DNA of 64,000 bases from Apibacter muscae (GCF_007845635.1 NZ_SELG01000041.1:1-64000), one strand, 5' to 3'. Counted from the first letter of the stretch, positions 8,400 to 18,533 are shown. A program made the numbers and translations. Notes: generated by a model not told the origin, from the letters alone.

Positions 8400-9302
8400 T
8401 AATTCAGATTTATTAAGTATATAAAGAGTAGGAGGGGTTTGAAAAAGAGAATAGTTCATTTCCTCACCAGTTATATAAACATTGTTTTCATGCACTTCAA
8501 TTCCTTCGGTTTGACTTAGTTCTGCCGTTAAACCCAAAAGTATTTTTTTAGCTTTTCCATTAAAAAAATAACCGTTCTTAAAATCCTTAAATTTCCACAA
8601 GTATGCCAAGCCATTCGGTGTATAACCAATAAAAAACAACTCATTTTTATATAGACTGGCTCCTGTTATAACACATTCGGTATTAAAACTTTCCATTTTT
8701 TTGGCAATTGCTGTACTACCGTTTTTCTTTGGAATGTTTAAAAGGTAATGTGTGGTTTGATTATTTCCCCATTGTTTAGTGAATAAATGAAGTTTTCCTT
8801 GGTCATAAACAAAAGCTTCACAATCAAAATTGGTCTTTTGATAACCCTGGTTCTCAAAATCTTTTTGATCTTCAAAAGTAAAATAAAATTTATTGATGAG
8901 AGGAACCTCTAAATTTTTAGAGATAGAATCATAAGGTAGTTTTATAGAATAAATAGTTAAATCCCTTCGATTTCCTAAATTATTTCCAAAGTCTCCAATA
9001 TAAAGAGTATCATCTTTAAGAGTTATTTCTTCCCAATCCACATTTGTTGCCTCTCGGATTTTTATAGTTTGGAGTATTTTTCCATCATTTATGTCTAATT
9101 TATAAATTTCGGCATTTCCTCCACTGTCATTAAATGTATAAAGTGCATTCTTGTAATAAGCAACTCCAGATGTTTCATTTATTTGATTGGGCAACGTAAT
9201 ACGAATGGCTATCTCAGAAAGATCTAATGTATCTGTGGTTATTTGGCTATTCAGGTAAGTGGTACAAAATACTATGAATAAAATTGTTGAGTATAATTTC
9301 AT
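8397..9302 (-). CDS. Secreted beta-propeller-like protein, function unknown
   Basis: A 301-residue protein with an N-terminal signal peptide (MKLYSTILFIVFCTTYLNS, then QITTD). The mature part shows repeated beta-strand units typical of propeller folds: ETSGVAYYKNALYTFNDSGG, then VDWEEITLKDDTLYIGDFGN, GASLYKNELFFIGYT and EGIEVHENNVYITGEEMNY. The spacing of about 40-50 residues with aromatic ends suggests NHL/YncE-like blades, but I cannot assign a specific family. There is no sorting domain of the type IX secretion system and no lipobox, so the protein should be periplasmic or released. It is convergent with dnaJ and lies downstream of the cysK terminator, so it is probably transcribed alone. 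Confidence 0.7.
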   Translation of the reverse strand: MKLYSTILFIVFCTTYLNSQITTDTLDLSEIAIRITLPNQINETSGVAYYKNALYTFNDSGGNAEIYKLDINDGKILQTIKIREATNVDWEEITLKDDTLYIGDFGNNLGNRRDLTIYSIKLPYDSISKNLEVPLINKFYFTFEDQKDFENQGYQKTNFDCEAFVYDQGKLHLFTKQWGNNQTTHYLLNIPKKNGSTAIAKKMESFNTECVITGASLYKNELFFIGYTPNGLAYLWKFKDFKNGYFFNGKAKKILLGLTAELSQTEGIEVHENNVYITGEEMNYSLFQTPPTLYILNKSEL

Positions 9303-9329
9303 GAATAAATTTTTAACTAATATACACTA

Positions 9330-9363
9330 AAAAAAGATGAGGTAAACTTATCATTTACCTCAT
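9330..9363 (-). terminator. Terminator of the cysE-cysK operon
   Basis: A perfect 10-bp stem (9337-9346 with 9354-9363) and a 7-base loop. On the minus strand it is followed by a run of seven T. It lies just past the cysK stop and before the next minus-strand gene. Confidence 0.85.
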
Positions 9364-9389
9364 ACTTAACAACTTTTATTCTAAGAAAG

Positions 9390-10298
9390 TTAAAACAAAC
9401 CTTCCACAGAAAAATATCGTTCACCCGTATCATAATTAAAGGTAAGAACGGTAGATCCCTCTGGTAGTTCTTGTATTTTTTTGGCTACAGCTGCAATTGA
9501 TGCTCCCGTTGATATACCTCCCAGAATACCTTCTGTATTGGCAAGCTTTTTAGCATATTCAAATGCTTCATCTTTAGAAATTTGAATGCTTCCGTCTAAT
9601 ACATCTACATTTAAAGTATCTGGAATAAAACCTGCTCCAATTCCTTGTATGGCATGCGGACCGGGAGATCCTCCTGAAATCACAGGAGAGTCTGTAGGCT
9701 CAACAGCAAAAACTTTTGTAGAAGGGAATTTTTCTTTTAATACCTTACCTACTCCTGTAATATGTCCACCGGTACCAACACCTGTAATTAATGCATCAAT
9801 ACCCCCCGGAAAGTCTGCAACAATTTCTTGAGCAGTTTTTGTAGCGTGAATTTCAGGATTGGCTTGATTTTTAAATTGTTGCAATACTATAGAGTTAGGA
9901 GTCTCTTTTTGTAACTCATCGGCTTTTTCGATGGCTCCTTTCATTCCTTTTTCTCTAGGAGTTAGAACAAGCTCTGCTCCGTAAGCAACCATTAATCTTC
10001 TTCTTTCTACAGACATAGATTCCGGCATAACAATAATAACTTTGTAGCCTTTTACTTTACCTACATAAGACAATCCTACCCCGGTGTTACCAGAAGTGGG
10101 TTCAATAATAGTACCTCCAGATTTTAAATGACCTTTTTGTTCTGCATCCTCAATCATGGCTAAGGCTATACGATCTTTAATGCTTCCACCTGGATTTTGC
10201 TTTTCTAATTTTATATATACTTCATGGTTGGGAAATAAATTTTTTAGACGGACGTGTGGAGTATTTCCAATCACGTCTAATATGCTATTTACTTTCAT
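9390..10298 (-). CDS. cysK: Cysteine synthase A (O-acetylserine sulfhydrylase)
   Basis: A PLP enzyme (302 residues) that makes cysteine from O-acetylserine and sulfide. The PLP-binding Lys is in [10 protein letters not shown] (K41), the substrate loop is PTSGNTG (67-73), and the phosphate-binding glycine loop is [10 protein letters not shown] (about 172-181). GGISTGAS and the C-terminal Tyr-rich end ([11 protein letters not shown]) also fit the CysK/CysM family. Length matches the usual 300-310. It follows cysE by 39 bases on the same strand, so substrate and product enzymes share an operon ended by a hairpin at 9330-9363. CysK and CysM are hard to separate by sequence alone; CysK is preferred from the cysE link. 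Confidence 0.95.
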   Translation of the reverse strand: MKVNSILDVIGNTPHVRLKNLFPNHEVYIKLEKQNPGGSIKDRIALAMIEDAEQKGHLKSGGTIIEPTSGNTGVGLSYVGKVKGYKVIIVMPESMSVERRRLMVAYGAELVLTPREKGMKGAIEKADELQKETPNSIVLQQFKNQANPEIHATKTAQEIVADFPGGIDALITGVGTGGHITGVGKVLKEKFPSTKVFAVEPTDSPVISGGSPGPHAIQGIGAGFIPDTLNVDVLDGSIQISKDEAFEYAKKLANTEGILGGISTGASIAAVAKKIQELPEGSTVLTFNYDTGERYFSVEGLF

Positions 10299-10337
10299 AT
10301 TTATTTATTTTAAGTTTAATTTTATTAGTTTAGATTA

Positions 10338-11165
10338 TTAAATTACATAATTAATAGGCTCTTTAAACTCTTTTATAGTTTTAAGTTTCATTTGTGAAGA
10401 GTAGTAAACCAATGTATAGGGTTGAATGCTATTTGTTATCCAAACATTTCCCCCAATGGTAGAATCATGTCCAATAGTAGTTTCTCCTCCTAAGATAGTT
10501 GCTCCAGCATAAATCACTACATTGTCTTCAACGGTAGGGTGCCTTTTAGTTTTAGTAAGATTTTTGGTTACATATAATGCTCCTAAGGTAACTCCTTGAT
10601 AGATTTTTACATTATTACCAATGGACGTAGTTTCTCCAATAACAGTACCAGTGCCATGGTCAAGGAAAAATCTTTCACCAATTTGTGCACCGGGATGAAT
10701 ATCAACACCTACTTTAGAATGTGCGTATTCAGAGAACAAGCGAGGAATAATGGGTACGTTTAATTTATAAAATTCATGGGCGATCCTGTGTATGGTTAAA
10801 GCATAAAATCCTGGATAGGTAATGACTACTTCTTCTAAAGATTCTGCCGCGGGATCGTGATCCAAAAAAGCTTGAGCGTCTTTGTATAATAAGTCTTGTA
10901 TCTCAGGCAATTTTTGAAAAAATTGATCTATAATTTCATCTGCCTTACTTTTAGAATTCAATAACTTAGAAATATTGTCTGATAGTATTTTATAGATGGT
11001 AGTTATTTGAATTCTTTTAGTATCCAAATTTTCAGTTTTTTCACATATAGGATACATTTGAGAAAAAAATAAGTCAACAGCAGTTTCCAAATCCTTCTTA
11101 TTTATGGATAAACAAATAGGATGAGAACTTATTAAATCAATATAATTATCAATTTTTTTATTCAT
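10338..11165 (-). CDS. cysE: Serine O-acetyltransferase
   Basis: Makes O-acetylserine from serine and acetyl-CoA, the first step of cysteine synthesis. An alpha-helical N-terminal region (1-135) precedes a left-handed beta-helix of hexapeptide repeats: DIHPGAQIGERFFLDHGTG, then TVIGETTSIGNNVKIYQGVT and TTIGHDSTIGGNVWI. The His of DHGTG is the expected catalytic base. At 275 residues it is longer than E. coli CysE's conserved core needs but normal for the Bacteroidota/EpsC form. It is directly upstream of cysK in the same operon. No cysteine-responsive riboswitch or other leader structure is visible upstream. Confidence 0.93.
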   Translation of the reverse strand: MNKKIDNYIDLISSHPICLSINKKDLETAVDLFFSQMYPICEKTENLDTKRIQITTIYKILSDNISKLLNSKSKADEIIDQFFQKLPEIQDLLYKDAQAFLDHDPAAESLEEVVITYPGFYALTIHRIAHEFYKLNVPIIPRLFSEYAHSKVGVDIHPGAQIGERFFLDHGTGTVIGETTSIGNNVKIYQGVTLGALYVTKNLTKTKRHPTVEDNVVIYAGATILGGETTIGHDSTIGGNVWITNSIQPYTLVYYSSQMKLKTIKEFKEPINYVI

Positions 11166-11314
11166 AGTTTGAATTTAGATAATAAAATCTAAATTACTTT
11201 ATTTTTATTTATTAATATTATTTCCTACTAAACCTATAGGTATTAACAAATATATAAAAATTAGAGTAGATGTATTTATTTAAATTGTTATATTTTTAAT
11301 AAAAGATTATTTCT

Positions 11315-11359
11315 ATAAAAAAAGGAGACAAGTATAAAATTATTTGTCTCCTTTTATAT
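11315..11359 (-). terminator. Terminator after aroB
   Basis: A perfect 12-bp stem (11320-11331 with 11344-11355, core AAAAGGAGACAA) with a 12-base loop. On the minus strand it ends in a run of seven T. It lies 15 bases past the aroB stop. Confidence 0.88.
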
Positions 11360-11373
11360 AATTTTAAAGATAT

Positions 11374-12432
11374 TTAATTTATATATTTTAGTAAGGCTTC
11401 TTTAATCAGATCTTCTTCAACACTAACATCAAAAATGGCTTTTCCTATTTTTTCTAATAGAACAAATTTAATTTCCTTATTACTATTTTTTTTATCATTG
11501 TACATAAAGGTAAGAATTTCACCTAAATATTCTTTATGTAGTGAAATTTTTGGATAAAAAACGCTTAAAAATTCTTTTATACTTAAATAATCAGATTCTT
11601 GAAGTAAACCTTTCTTTACTGAAATATAGCTTTCTACAATCATACCCAAGGCAACTCCTTCACCGTGTAAAATTGGAGTTTCTTTTTCAAGAAAAAAACT
11701 TTCAACTGCATGACCTATGGTGTGTCCAAAATTTAGAATTTTTCTAATTCCACTTTCAGAAAAGTCTTCACTAACTACTTTCTTTTTTATTTCTATACTG
11801 GTATGAATTAATTCTTCAATTTCTTCAAAGTCGTTGAAAGGAATTACTTTATAAGAACTTACTTTATTCCAGTATTCTTGATCGGCAATTAATCCATGTT
11901 TAATAATTTCGGCAAATCCGCTTAACTTTTGTTCGTGAGAAAGTGTAGAGATAAAGGAGGGTTGAATATAGACAAGTTCTGGAAGAACAAATATTCCAAC
12001 TTGGTTTTTATGGCTGCCTAAATCCACTCCTGTTTTCCCTCCAATAGAAGCATCAACCATTGCCAGTAGAGTTGTAGGTATATTTATGAATTTAATACCT
12101 CTTTTATAACAGTGTGCGACGAAGCCCCCCATATCGGTAAGGACTCCTCCTCCTAAGTTTATTATTAAACCTTTACGATCTATTTTTAGATCGGTGAGTG
12201 CTTCCCATAAATTCTTGCAGGTATTCAGATTCTTATTGATCTCTCCAGATTCAATCTCAATGATTTCAATTTCAGAATTATCTTCAATTTCAGGGATTAC
12301 CTTTGGTAAGCAATATTGGTGTGTATTTTCATCCACCAAAAATACAATCTTAGAAGGATGGTATTTCTTTATAAATGAATTGATTTGATTTACTCCTTCC
12401 TTTTTATAATATATGGGATTAATTAAGCTCAT
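11374..12432 (-). CDS. aroB: 3-dehydroquinate synthase
   Basis: Second enzyme of the shikimate pathway (352 residues); it uses NAD and a divalent metal to cyclise DAHP to 3-dehydroquinate. Signatures seen are the NAD-binding GGGVLTDMGGFVAHCYKRG (about 93-111), the substrate loop IPTTLLAMVDASIGGKTGVD (about 117-136), the metal ligand region EIIKHGLIAD (about 174-183), and the His pair FGHTIGHAVE (about 236-245). Length is normal. It lies 12 bases downstream of the YugP-type peptidase gene on the same strand, so the two probably share a transcript that ends at the hairpin at 11315-11359. No functional link between the two is evident. Confidence 0.96.
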   Translation of the reverse strand: MSLINPIYYKKEGVNQINSFIKKYHPSKIVFLVDENTHQYCLPKVIPEIEDNSEIEIIEIESGEINKNLNTCKNLWEALTDLKIDRKGLIINLGGGVLTDMGGFVAHCYKRGIKFINIPTTLLAMVDASIGGKTGVDLGSHKNQVGIFVLPELVYIQPSFISTLSHEQKLSGFAEIIKHGLIADQEYWNKVSSYKVIPFNDFEEIEELIHTSIEIKKKVVSEDFSESGIRKILNFGHTIGHAVESFFLEKETPILHGEGVALGMIVESYISVKKGLLQESDYLSIKEFLSVFYPKISLHKEYLGEILTFMYNDKKNSNKEIKFVLLEKIGKAIFDVSVEEDLIKEALLKYIN

Positions 12433-12444
12433 GGTTAAAATAAA

Positions 12445-13146
12445 TTAGTTGCTTCTTCTATTTCCTAATAAAATCATTACAAAATACATAAGTTGTGCTA
12501 AAGAACCTAAAGCAGCTACTAAATAAGTTCTGGCTGCCCATTTTAATGCATCTTTACATTCTTCGTATTCGTTAGATTGTACAATATGATTACCTTCTAG
12601 CCATGCAAGGGCTCTATTACTAGCGTCGTATTCTACCGGTAAAGTTACAAAGGCAAAAATAGTGGTAATAGCAAACATTACAATACCAATAGCCAAGACT
12701 GTGGTATTATTAGAGAAAGCCATAAGAGCCAATCCAGCCATTAATACCCACTGAACTAGATTTGAACTAATGCTTACAATCGGTACTAGTTTGGAACGTA
12801 ACTGCAACATAGAGTAGCCTACGGCATGTTGTACCGCATGTCCGCATTCGTGTGCAGCTACAGCAGCAGCAGCGGTTGATCTCTGATTATATACGCCTTC
12901 AGATAAATTTACTGTTTTGTTGGCTGGATTGTAATGATCGGTAAGCATACCAGGAGTTGAGATTACTTGAACATCCATAATTCCATGATCGCGAAGCATT
13001 TTTTCAGCAATCTCTTTTCCACTCATTCCATTGGAAAGAGTAGTTTTTGAATATTTGGTAAATTTTGACTTTAATCGGTTTTGAACGATCATGCTAATGA
13101 TAAATATAGCACCGGTAATCATCAAATAAATAGGATCGTATACCAT
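12445..13146 (-). CDS. YugP-type membrane zinc metallopeptidase
   Basis: A 233-residue integral membrane protein of the Zn_peptidase_2 (YugP) family. A membrane segment lies at about 6-24 and two or three more follow at about 120-175 and 205-225. The zinc-binding HExxH motif is HECGH at 99-103, in AAHECGHAVQHAVGY. MSGKEIAEKMLRDHGI (41-56) and VEYDASNRALAWL (about 172-184) are conserved family blocks. The substrate is unknown. It is the first gene of a probable two-gene unit with aroB. Confidence 0.88.
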   Translation of the reverse strand: MVYDPIYLMITGAIFIISMIVQNRLKSKFTKYSKTTLSNGMSGKEIAEKMLRDHGIMDVQVISTPGMLTDHYNPANKTVNLSEGVYNQRSTAAAAVAAHECGHAVQHAVGYSMLQLRSKLVPIVSISSNLVQWVLMAGLALMAFSNNTTVLAIGIVMFAITTIFAFVTLPVEYDASNRALAWLEGNHIVQSNEYEECKDALKWAARTYLVAALGSLAQLMYFVMILLGNRRSN

Positions 13147-13200
13147 AATATTTTAATTTTTAAATGTTTGTATTATATTTTAATATTCGCATTAACTCAT

Positions 13201-13208
13201 TATCTTTG
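13201..13208 (+). promoter_or_regulatory. Promoter -7 element TATCTTTG
   Basis: Matches the Bacteroidota -7 consensus TAnnTTTG, 64 bases upstream of the GNAT-like gene. No TTG at the expected upstream distance was seen. Confidence 0.5.
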
Positions 13209-13272
13209 CTAAAATTATGCCTTATTAAGTTAAATGACAAATAAGCTTAATAATAATCTTTGATAATAATTC

Positions 13273-14397
13273 ATGAGTCAAATTGAAATTAAAAAAGTTA
13301 CTACAAAAATAGATTTAAAAAAATTCATTCTTTATCCCAATGAATTATATAAGGATAATCCTTATTATGTACCGGCTTTAATTTCTGAAGAAATGGAAGT
13401 TTTTAATGAAGATAAAAATCCTGTATTTCAATTTTCAATTTGTGAAAAATATTTGGCTTATAAAAACGATGTAATCGTAGGTAGAATAGCGATTATTATC
13501 AATCGTAAAGAGGTTGAAGATTTAGGGATTAAAAAAATAAGATTTGGTTGGTTTGATGCAATTGATGATATTTCTGTAACTAAGGCATTAATAGATAAGG
13601 CTTATGAACTAGCTCAAAAAAATAATTTTAAAAGAATTGAAGGTCCAGTAGGTTTTACAAATTTAGATAAAGCAGGATTTTTAAGCAAAGGTTATGACAA
13701 ATTGGCTACTATGATAGGGATATATAACTTTCCCTATTATCATAAACATTTTGAAAAGCTAGGTTTTAGTAAGGCAAATGAATGGGTGGAATTTTATATT
13801 GAAGTGGTAGATCATTTGCCTGATAAAGTGATACGTTTTTCCAAACTTCTAAAAGAAAAATATAATTTAAAAGCTCTTCAATTTAAATCCAAAAAAGAAT
13901 TGATTGCTTATGGGGATCAGATTTTTAAATTGTTGGATGATACTTATAAGGTTCTGCCTACTTACGTGCCTTTTTCAGAAAAACAAATTCAATACTATAA
14001 AAAAAAATATTTGCCTTTTATAAATAAGGATTATGTCATTTGTATTGCTGATGAAAATAATGATTTAGTAGGGTTTGCTATAACTATGCCTTCTTATTCA
14101 AAAGCTTTACAAAAAGCGAAAGGTAAACTTTTCCCGTTGGGATGGTATTACCTATTTCAAGCCAGTCGCTCTAATGAATGGGTTAATTTTTATTTAATTG
14201 GTATTCATCCAAGTTTTCAAAAAAAAGGGATAACTTCTATTGTATTAAAGGAGTTTTATGAACTGTTTACTTCTAAGGGTATTAAATATTTAGAAACCAA
14301 TCCTGAATTGGAAGATAATAAAAGTATTCAGCTTCTTTGGAAGGATTTTAATCCTATTAATCATAAAAGAAGAAAAACTTATTTTAAGGAAATATAA
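13273..14397 (+). CDS. GNAT-like N-acetyltransferase domain protein
   Basis: A 374-residue protein of a widespread Bacteroidota family usually annotated as hypothetical or GNAT-like. The first half begins LYKDNPYYVPALISEEMEVF and has VGRIAIIINRKE and RFGWFDAIDD, resembling an acyl-CoA-binding GNAT strand layout. The second half has a clear GNAT-type core: VGFAITMPSYSKAL, FYLIGIHPSFQKKGITSIVL (beta4-alpha3 with a Q-x-x-G-[IT] acetyl-CoA loop) and KGIKYLETNPELEDNKSIQL. So it is probably a tandem GNAT fold. The acceptor substrate is unknown. It is monocistronic and convergent with a small secreted protein gene, with only three bases between the stops. Confidence 0.72.
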   Translation: MSQIEIKKVTTKIDLKKFILYPNELYKDNPYYVPALISEEMEVFNEDKNPVFQFSICEKYLAYKNDVIVGRIAIIINRKEVEDLGIKKIRFGWFDAIDDISVTKALIDKAYELAQKNNFKRIEGPVGFTNLDKAGFLSKGYDKLATMIGIYNFPYYHKHFEKLGFSKANEWVEFYIEVVDHLPDKVIRFSKLLKEKYNLKALQFKSKKELIAYGDQIFKLLDDTYKVLPTYVPFSEKQIQYYKKKYLPFINKDYVICIADENNDLVGFAITMPSYSKALQKAKGKLFPLGWYYLFQASRSNEWVNFYLIGIHPSFQKKGITSIVLKEFYELFTSKGIKYLETNPELEDNKSIQLLWKDFNPINHKRRKTYFKEI

Positions 14398-14400
14398 TTA

Positions 14401-14832
14401 CTAACTGTTTTTAATTTTTAATTTAATTTTATATCCTTTATATTTATTTATAACGGTTTGTCTGTCTTTGTTTCTTTCTCTATTTTTATCTCTTTTTAGA
14501 TCTCTTCTTAAATCCCTAGATCGATCTCTGCTTTTACCAATGTTATTGCTATAGTTAGTATCGTTGTTATTATCTACATTTATAGTCCGGCTAGTATCTA
14601 GGTTTATCGTTCCGTTGGGGTTGTTTACTTTTGTATTTAATTCATTCAAACTTAAACTATCTGTGGTTAAAGACATTTTATCTTTAGAATAAGAGATTTT
14701 AGTTTCCGAGTCGTGTAAGTTTCTATTTCCTATTTTATTGTTGAAATGTTCTGAATTTTTATAAATTATATGCTGTGATTTAACCATTGAAATAAAAAAT
14801 ATAAATATATATAAGCTAAAATTTATTTTCAT
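14401..14832 (-). CDS. Small secreted Arg/Asp/Lys-rich protein
   Basis: A protein of 143 residues starting at the ATG at 14832, which gives a proper signal peptide (MKINFSLYIFIFFISMVKSQ). An upstream in-frame ATG at 14919 would add 29 residues inside the sdhB terminator hairpin and bury the signal peptide, so it is rejected. The mature part is Asn/Asp/Ser/Thr-rich. The tail is a charged near-repeat of Arg/Lys with Asp (SRDRSRDLRRDLKRDKNRER) followed by a very basic end (KGYKIKLKIKNS). No known family is recognised. The mixed charge suggests binding to nucleic acid or polyanionic surface, which is only a guess. It lies just past the sdh operon terminator and runs into the convergent GNAT-like gene. 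Confidence 0.55.
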   Translation of the reverse strand: MKINFSLYIFIFFISMVKSQHIIYKNSEHFNNKIGNRNLHDSETKISYSKDKMSLTTDSLSLNELNTKVNNPNGTINLDTSRTINVDNNNDTNYSNNIGKSRDRSRDLRRDLKRDKNRERNKDRQTVINKYKGYKIKLKIKNS

Positions 14833-14907
14833 TAGATGTATTAAATATTTTCGATAATTAGTTGAAAAATTTATTGTAAAGGTAAATAATGCATTTTCCA
14901 AGAATAT

Positions 14908-14945
14908 AAAAAAAGTCAAAATAATTATTTATTTTGACTTTTTTT
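14908..14945 (-). terminator. Terminator of the sdhCAB operon
   Basis: A perfect 15-bp stem (14908-14922 with 14931-14945) with an 8-base loop and A/T tracts on both sides. It lies 18 bases past the sdhB stop. Confidence 0.88.
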
Positions 14946-14963
14946 ATTGGTTTGAATATTTAA

Positions 14964-15740
14964 TTATTCATATTTAATATCATTAACAATGCTTGCATGT
15001 AAAAACTCTCTATTCATTCGAGCAATATTTTCTAAAGAAATTCCTTTTGGACATTCAATTTCACATGCTCCAGTATTGGTACAATTCCCAAAGCCTTCTT
15101 CATCCATTTTCTTAACCATATTTAAAACTCTTCGGGTTGACTCAATTTTTCCCTGAGGTAACAAGGCAAATTGTGAAACTTTTGCTGAAACAAATAACAT
15201 GGCAGATCCATTTTTACAAGTGGCAACACAGGCACCACAACCTATACAAGCAGCAGCAGCAAATGCTTTATCTGCTTTTTCTTTTTCAATGGGTATAGCA
15301 TTGGCATCAATAGTGTTTCCCGAAGTATCCACAGATATAAATCCACCAGCATGTTGAATCCTATCAAAAGCAGTTCTATCAACAATTAGATCTTTGATAA
15401 CAGGAAATCCTGCAGATCTCCAAGGTTCAATTACAATTGTATCTCCATCGTTAAACATCCTCATGTGCAATTGACAAGTGGTAATACCTCTGTCTGGTCC
15501 ATGTGCACGACCATTAATATATAGGGAACACATTCCGCAGATTCCTTCGCGGCAATCATGATCAAAGGCTACGGGTTCTTTATCTTGCTCTACCAATTGT
15601 TCATTAAGCATATCTAGCATCTCTAAAAATGAACTTTCTGTAGATACTCCTTCTAGTTTATATTCTTCGAAACTACCTTTTTGGTCTTTTTTTGCTTGTC
15701 TCCAAACTTTTAATTTCAGATTTAATAATTTTCCTGCCAT
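14964..15740 (-). CDS. sdhB: Succinate dehydrogenase/fumarate reductase iron-sulfur subunit
   Basis: A 258-residue electron-transfer subunit of complex II. The [2Fe-2S] cluster ligands are in CREGICGMC (C63, C68, C71) with C89. [11 protein letters not shown] provides the [4Fe-4S] ligands, and [15 protein letters not shown] the third cluster with the Cys of the [4Fe-4S] centre. It carries electrons from SdhA flavin to the SdhC haems. It lies last in sdhC-sdhA-sdhB, 26 bases after sdhA, and is followed by a terminator. Length is typical of the B-type (Bacteroidota) enzyme, which can work in either direction; direction cannot be read from sequence. Confidence 0.96.
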   Translation of the reverse strand: MAGKLLNLKLKVWRQAKKDQKGSFEEYKLEGVSTESSFLEMLDMLNEQLVEQDKEPVAFDHDCREGICGMCSLYINGRAHGPDRGITTCQLHMRMFNDGDTIVIEPWRSAGFPVIKDLIVDRTAFDRIQHAGGFISVDTSGNTIDANAIPIEKEKADKAFAAAACIGCGACVATCKNGSAMLFVSAKVSQFALLPQGKIESTRRVLNMVKKMDEEGFGNCTNTGACEIECPKGISLENIARMNREFLHASIVNDIKYE

Positions 15741-15766
15741 TTTATATTTTATTTTACAGGTTATTT

Positions 15767-17782
15767 TTATTTATAATTTCTTGCTGCTATTTTTATGTAT
15801 TTGTAATTCAAGTCCTCTTTATGAAGAATCTCTTTATTTATATCTTCTCCATTATACTCCCAAGCAGCAACATAGGAATAGTTTTCGTCGTCGCGTAAAG
15901 TTTCACCCTCTTCCGTTTGGTATTCAGTTCTAAAATGTCCTCCACAAGATTCATTTCTTTTTAAAGCATCCAGAGCCATTAATTGTCCCAATTCTAAGAA
16001 ATCTGCAACTCTACCCGCCTTTTCTAATTCCATGTTTATGGTATCTTGAGACCCTGGAACTTTAACATCTTTCCAAAATTCTTTTCTTATTTCTTCAATC
16101 TCTTGAATTGCTTCTTTTAATCCTTCTGCATTTCTTGCCATTCCAACTTTATTCCACATCACTTTACCTAGTTTTTTATGAAAATAATCCACTGATTTTG
16201 TCCCTGGATTGTTTAAGAAATGGTTTAAGGTATTTTTAACTTCATTTTCAGCTTGCTCAAATTCTGGTAAATCGGTGGAAATAGAACCCGTTCTAATCTC
16301 ATCTGCCAAATAATCAGCGATAGTGTAAGGAAGTACAAAGTACCCATCAGCCAAACCTTGCATTAATGCAGAGGCTCCTAATCGATTTGCTCCATGATCA
16401 GAAAAGTTAGCTTCTCCAGTAACAAAGCAACCTGGGATGCTACTCATTAAATTATAATCTACCCATATTCCTCCCATAGTATAGTGTACTGCTGGGTATA
16501 TTTTCATTGGAGTTTCATAAGGGTTATCACCAGTAATTTTTTCGTACATGGTGAATAGATTACCATATTTGGCTTCAACCACTTTTTTACCTAATTTTAT
16601 AATTTCCTCTTGGGAGGGATTATGCATGTCAAGCTCATTGGCTTTTTCTTTTCCATATTTAACAAAAGAAGCAGAAAAATCAAGAAAAACTCCCTCGCCT
16701 GTGGCATTATTTTCAATTCCAAATCCTGCATCACATCTTTCTTTTGCTGCTCTTGAAGCTACGTCTCTTGGAACTAAATTTCCAAATGCTGGATATCTTC
16801 TTTCAAGATAATAATCACGATCGTCTTCGGCTATTTCGGTAGCTTTTAATTTACCTGCGCGTATAGCTTCTGCATCTTCTTTCTTCTTAGGTACCCAAAT
16901 ACGTCCATCGTTTCTTAAAGATTCTGACATTAGGGTTAATTTAGATTGTTGTTCACCATGCACAGGAATACAGGTAGGATGTATTTGCGTAAAACAAGGA
17001 TTGGCAAATGCAGCGCCTTTTTTATGTATTTTCCATACGGAGGTTGCATTAGAACCCATGGCATTTGTAGATAAGAAAAATACATTTCCATATCCTCCAG
17101 AGGCAATAACTACTGCATGGGCAGAATGCCTTTCAATTTCACCTGTAATTAAGTTTCTAGATATTATGCCTCTAGCTTTTCCATCTACAACAACTAGATC
17201 TAGCATTTCATGTCTATTGTACATTTGCAATCTACCTTTTCCGATTTGTCGATTCATGGCAGAATAAGCTCCTAACAGTAGTTGTTGACCTGTTTGTCCT
17301 GCTGCATAAAAAGTTCTTTGAACTTGGGTTCCACCAAAGGATCTATTGTCTAGTAATCCACCATATTCTCTGGCAAAAGGAACTCCTTGTGCGACACATT
17401 GATCAATAATGGCATTGGATACTTCAGCCAATCGATAAACATTGGCTTCTCTTGCTCGGTAATCTCCTCCTTTTATTGTATCATAGAATAATCTGTAGAT
17501 GCTATCTCCATCATTTTTATAATTTTTAGCGGCATTAATTCCTCCTTGTGCCGCAATGGAGTGTGCGCGTCTCGGTGAATCTTGATAACAAAATGCTTTA
17601 ACGTTGTATCCCATCTCTGCGAGAGAAGCAGCAGCAGAGCCACCGGCTAATCCGGTTCCTACAATAATGACATCTATTTTCCCTCTATTGTTAGGTGCGA
17701 CTAAACGCATATGATCTTTATGGTTTTTCCATTTTTCGTGGATATCTCCTTCGGGTATTTTTGAATCTAGTTTGATACTCAT
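15767..17782 (-). CDS. sdhA: Succinate dehydrogenase/fumarate reductase flavoprotein subunit
   Basis: A 671-residue catalytic subunit of complex II that oxidises succinate to fumarate or the reverse. The FAD-binding loop is [19 protein letters not shown] (41-59), and the covalent FAD His is H74 in [13 protein letters not shown]. Substrate-binding and proton-transfer residues sit in HPTCIP and [20 protein letters not shown] regions, and [12 protein letters not shown] and [20 protein letters not shown] are the usual C-terminal FAD contacts. The size and the NGRxxVP-less form fit the B-type enzymes of Bacteroidota and epsilonproteobacteria. It lies between sdhC (23 bases) and sdhB in one operon. 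Confidence 0.96.
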   Translation of the reverse strand: MSIKLDSKIPEGDIHEKWKNHKDHMRLVAPNNRGKIDVIIVGTGLAGGSAAASLAEMGYNVKAFCYQDSPRRAHSIAAQGGINAAKNYKNDGDSIYRLFYDTIKGGDYRAREANVYRLAEVSNAIIDQCVAQGVPFAREYGGLLDNRSFGGTQVQRTFYAAGQTGQQLLLGAYSAMNRQIGKGRLQMYNRHEMLDLVVVDGKARGIISRNLITGEIERHSAHAVVIASGGYGNVFFLSTNAMGSNATSVWKIHKKGAAFANPCFTQIHPTCIPVHGEQQSKLTLMSESLRNDGRIWVPKKKEDAEAIRAGKLKATEIAEDDRDYYLERRYPAFGNLVPRDVASRAAKERCDAGFGIENNATGEGVFLDFSASFVKYGKEKANELDMHNPSQEEIIKLGKKVVEAKYGNLFTMYEKITGDNPYETPMKIYPAVHYTMGGIWVDYNLMSSIPGCFVTGEANFSDHGANRLGASALMQGLADGYFVLPYTIADYLADEIRTGSISTDLPEFEQAENEVKNTLNHFLNNPGTKSVDYFHKKLGKVMWNKVGMARNAEGLKEAIQEIEEIRKEFWKDVKVPGSQDTINMELEKAGRVADFLELGQLMALDALKRNESCGGHFRTEYQTEEGETLRDDENYSYVAAWEYNGEDINKEILHKEDLNYKYIKIAARNYK

Positions 17783-17805
17783 GATTTGGTTGATTCTTAA
17801 AATTA

Positions 17806-18492
17806 TTAAATTAATCCGTTGCCTTTAAGACAGAAATATATTGCAATAGAAGCAAATCCAACGGATATAAGTATAAAGTAAATTTTTCCTAATGCTTTTA
17901 TTAACGGCGTGTAAATCCTATGATTAAATCCTACGGATTGAAATGATGATGCAAAGCCATGGCTAAGATGAGTTCCTAAGAAAATAAATGCGATTACATA
18001 TATTAGCGTATATCCGTAACTTTTAAATAAGGAAGTAACTAAGAGATAATCGTCAGGCACTTCGGAAAATTTAATAGGTATAAAGTAATTCCATAAGTGT
18101 AAAAGTAAAAATACTAAAATTAAAAGTCCTGTGTAAATCATAGTTCTAGAGTTAAAAGGAGTATTAGCAGCGTAATGATTCACGGCATATCTCTCTTTCC
18201 CTCTTGCTTTTTGATTTTTATGAGTTAATACAACACCTAAAAGAATGTGATAAATAAAACCTAAGGCTAATACGTATTGCATAACTTGTATTAGCAGATT
18301 GGTAGCCATAAAATGCGAGGCTTGGTTAAATATTACTTCTTCTTTAGGTAGTAGCTCTCCGGCACAGTCTGTATTACCAGCAAATAAGGTAAGGTTAATT
18401 CCTAAATGTACAAGTAAGAATATCATCAGGAAGAATCCCGTGAGTGCCATCATAAACTTTCTTCCTATAGAGGAAGAGAAAAATCTAGTCAT
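17806..18492 (-). CDS. sdhC: Succinate dehydrogenase cytochrome b subunit
   Basis: A 228-residue membrane anchor of complex II with five predicted membrane helices, as in the single-anchor, di-haem B-type enzymes; there is no separate SdhD. Helix I is [20 protein letters not shown] (14-33), whose His is a likely haem ligand. Others contain [51 protein letters not shown] and [17 protein letters not shown], each but the last with one or more His suited to haem binding. It is first in the operon. A TAnnTTTG promoter match lies 34 bases upstream of the start. Confidence 0.93.
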   Translation of the reverse strand: MTRFFSSSIGRKFMMALTGFFLMIFLLVHLGINLTLFAGNTDCAGELLPKEEVIFNQASHFMATNLLIQVMQYVLALGFIYHILLGVVLTHKNQKARGKERYAVNHYAANTPFNSRTMIYTGLLILVFLLLHLWNYFIPIKFSEVPDDYLLVTSLFKSYGYTLIYVIAFIFLGTHLSHGFASSFQSVGFNHRIYTPLIKALGKIYFILISVGFASIAIYFCLKGNGLI

Positions 18493-18525
18493 AATACTTT
18501 ATTGTTTTAAAAGTTCCTATGACAA

Positions 18526-18533
18526 CAAATCTA
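18526..18533 (-). promoter_or_regulatory. Promoter -7 element for sdhCAB
   Basis: TAGATTTG on the minus strand fits TAnnTTTG. An upstream TTTG is present but farther away than the usual 17-23 bases, so only the -7 part is convincing. Confidence 0.5.

Noticed and set aside
14833-14919. Upstream start for the small secreted protein at 14401
   Set aside because: It would begin inside the sdhB terminator hairpin and place 29 residues before a clear signal peptide.
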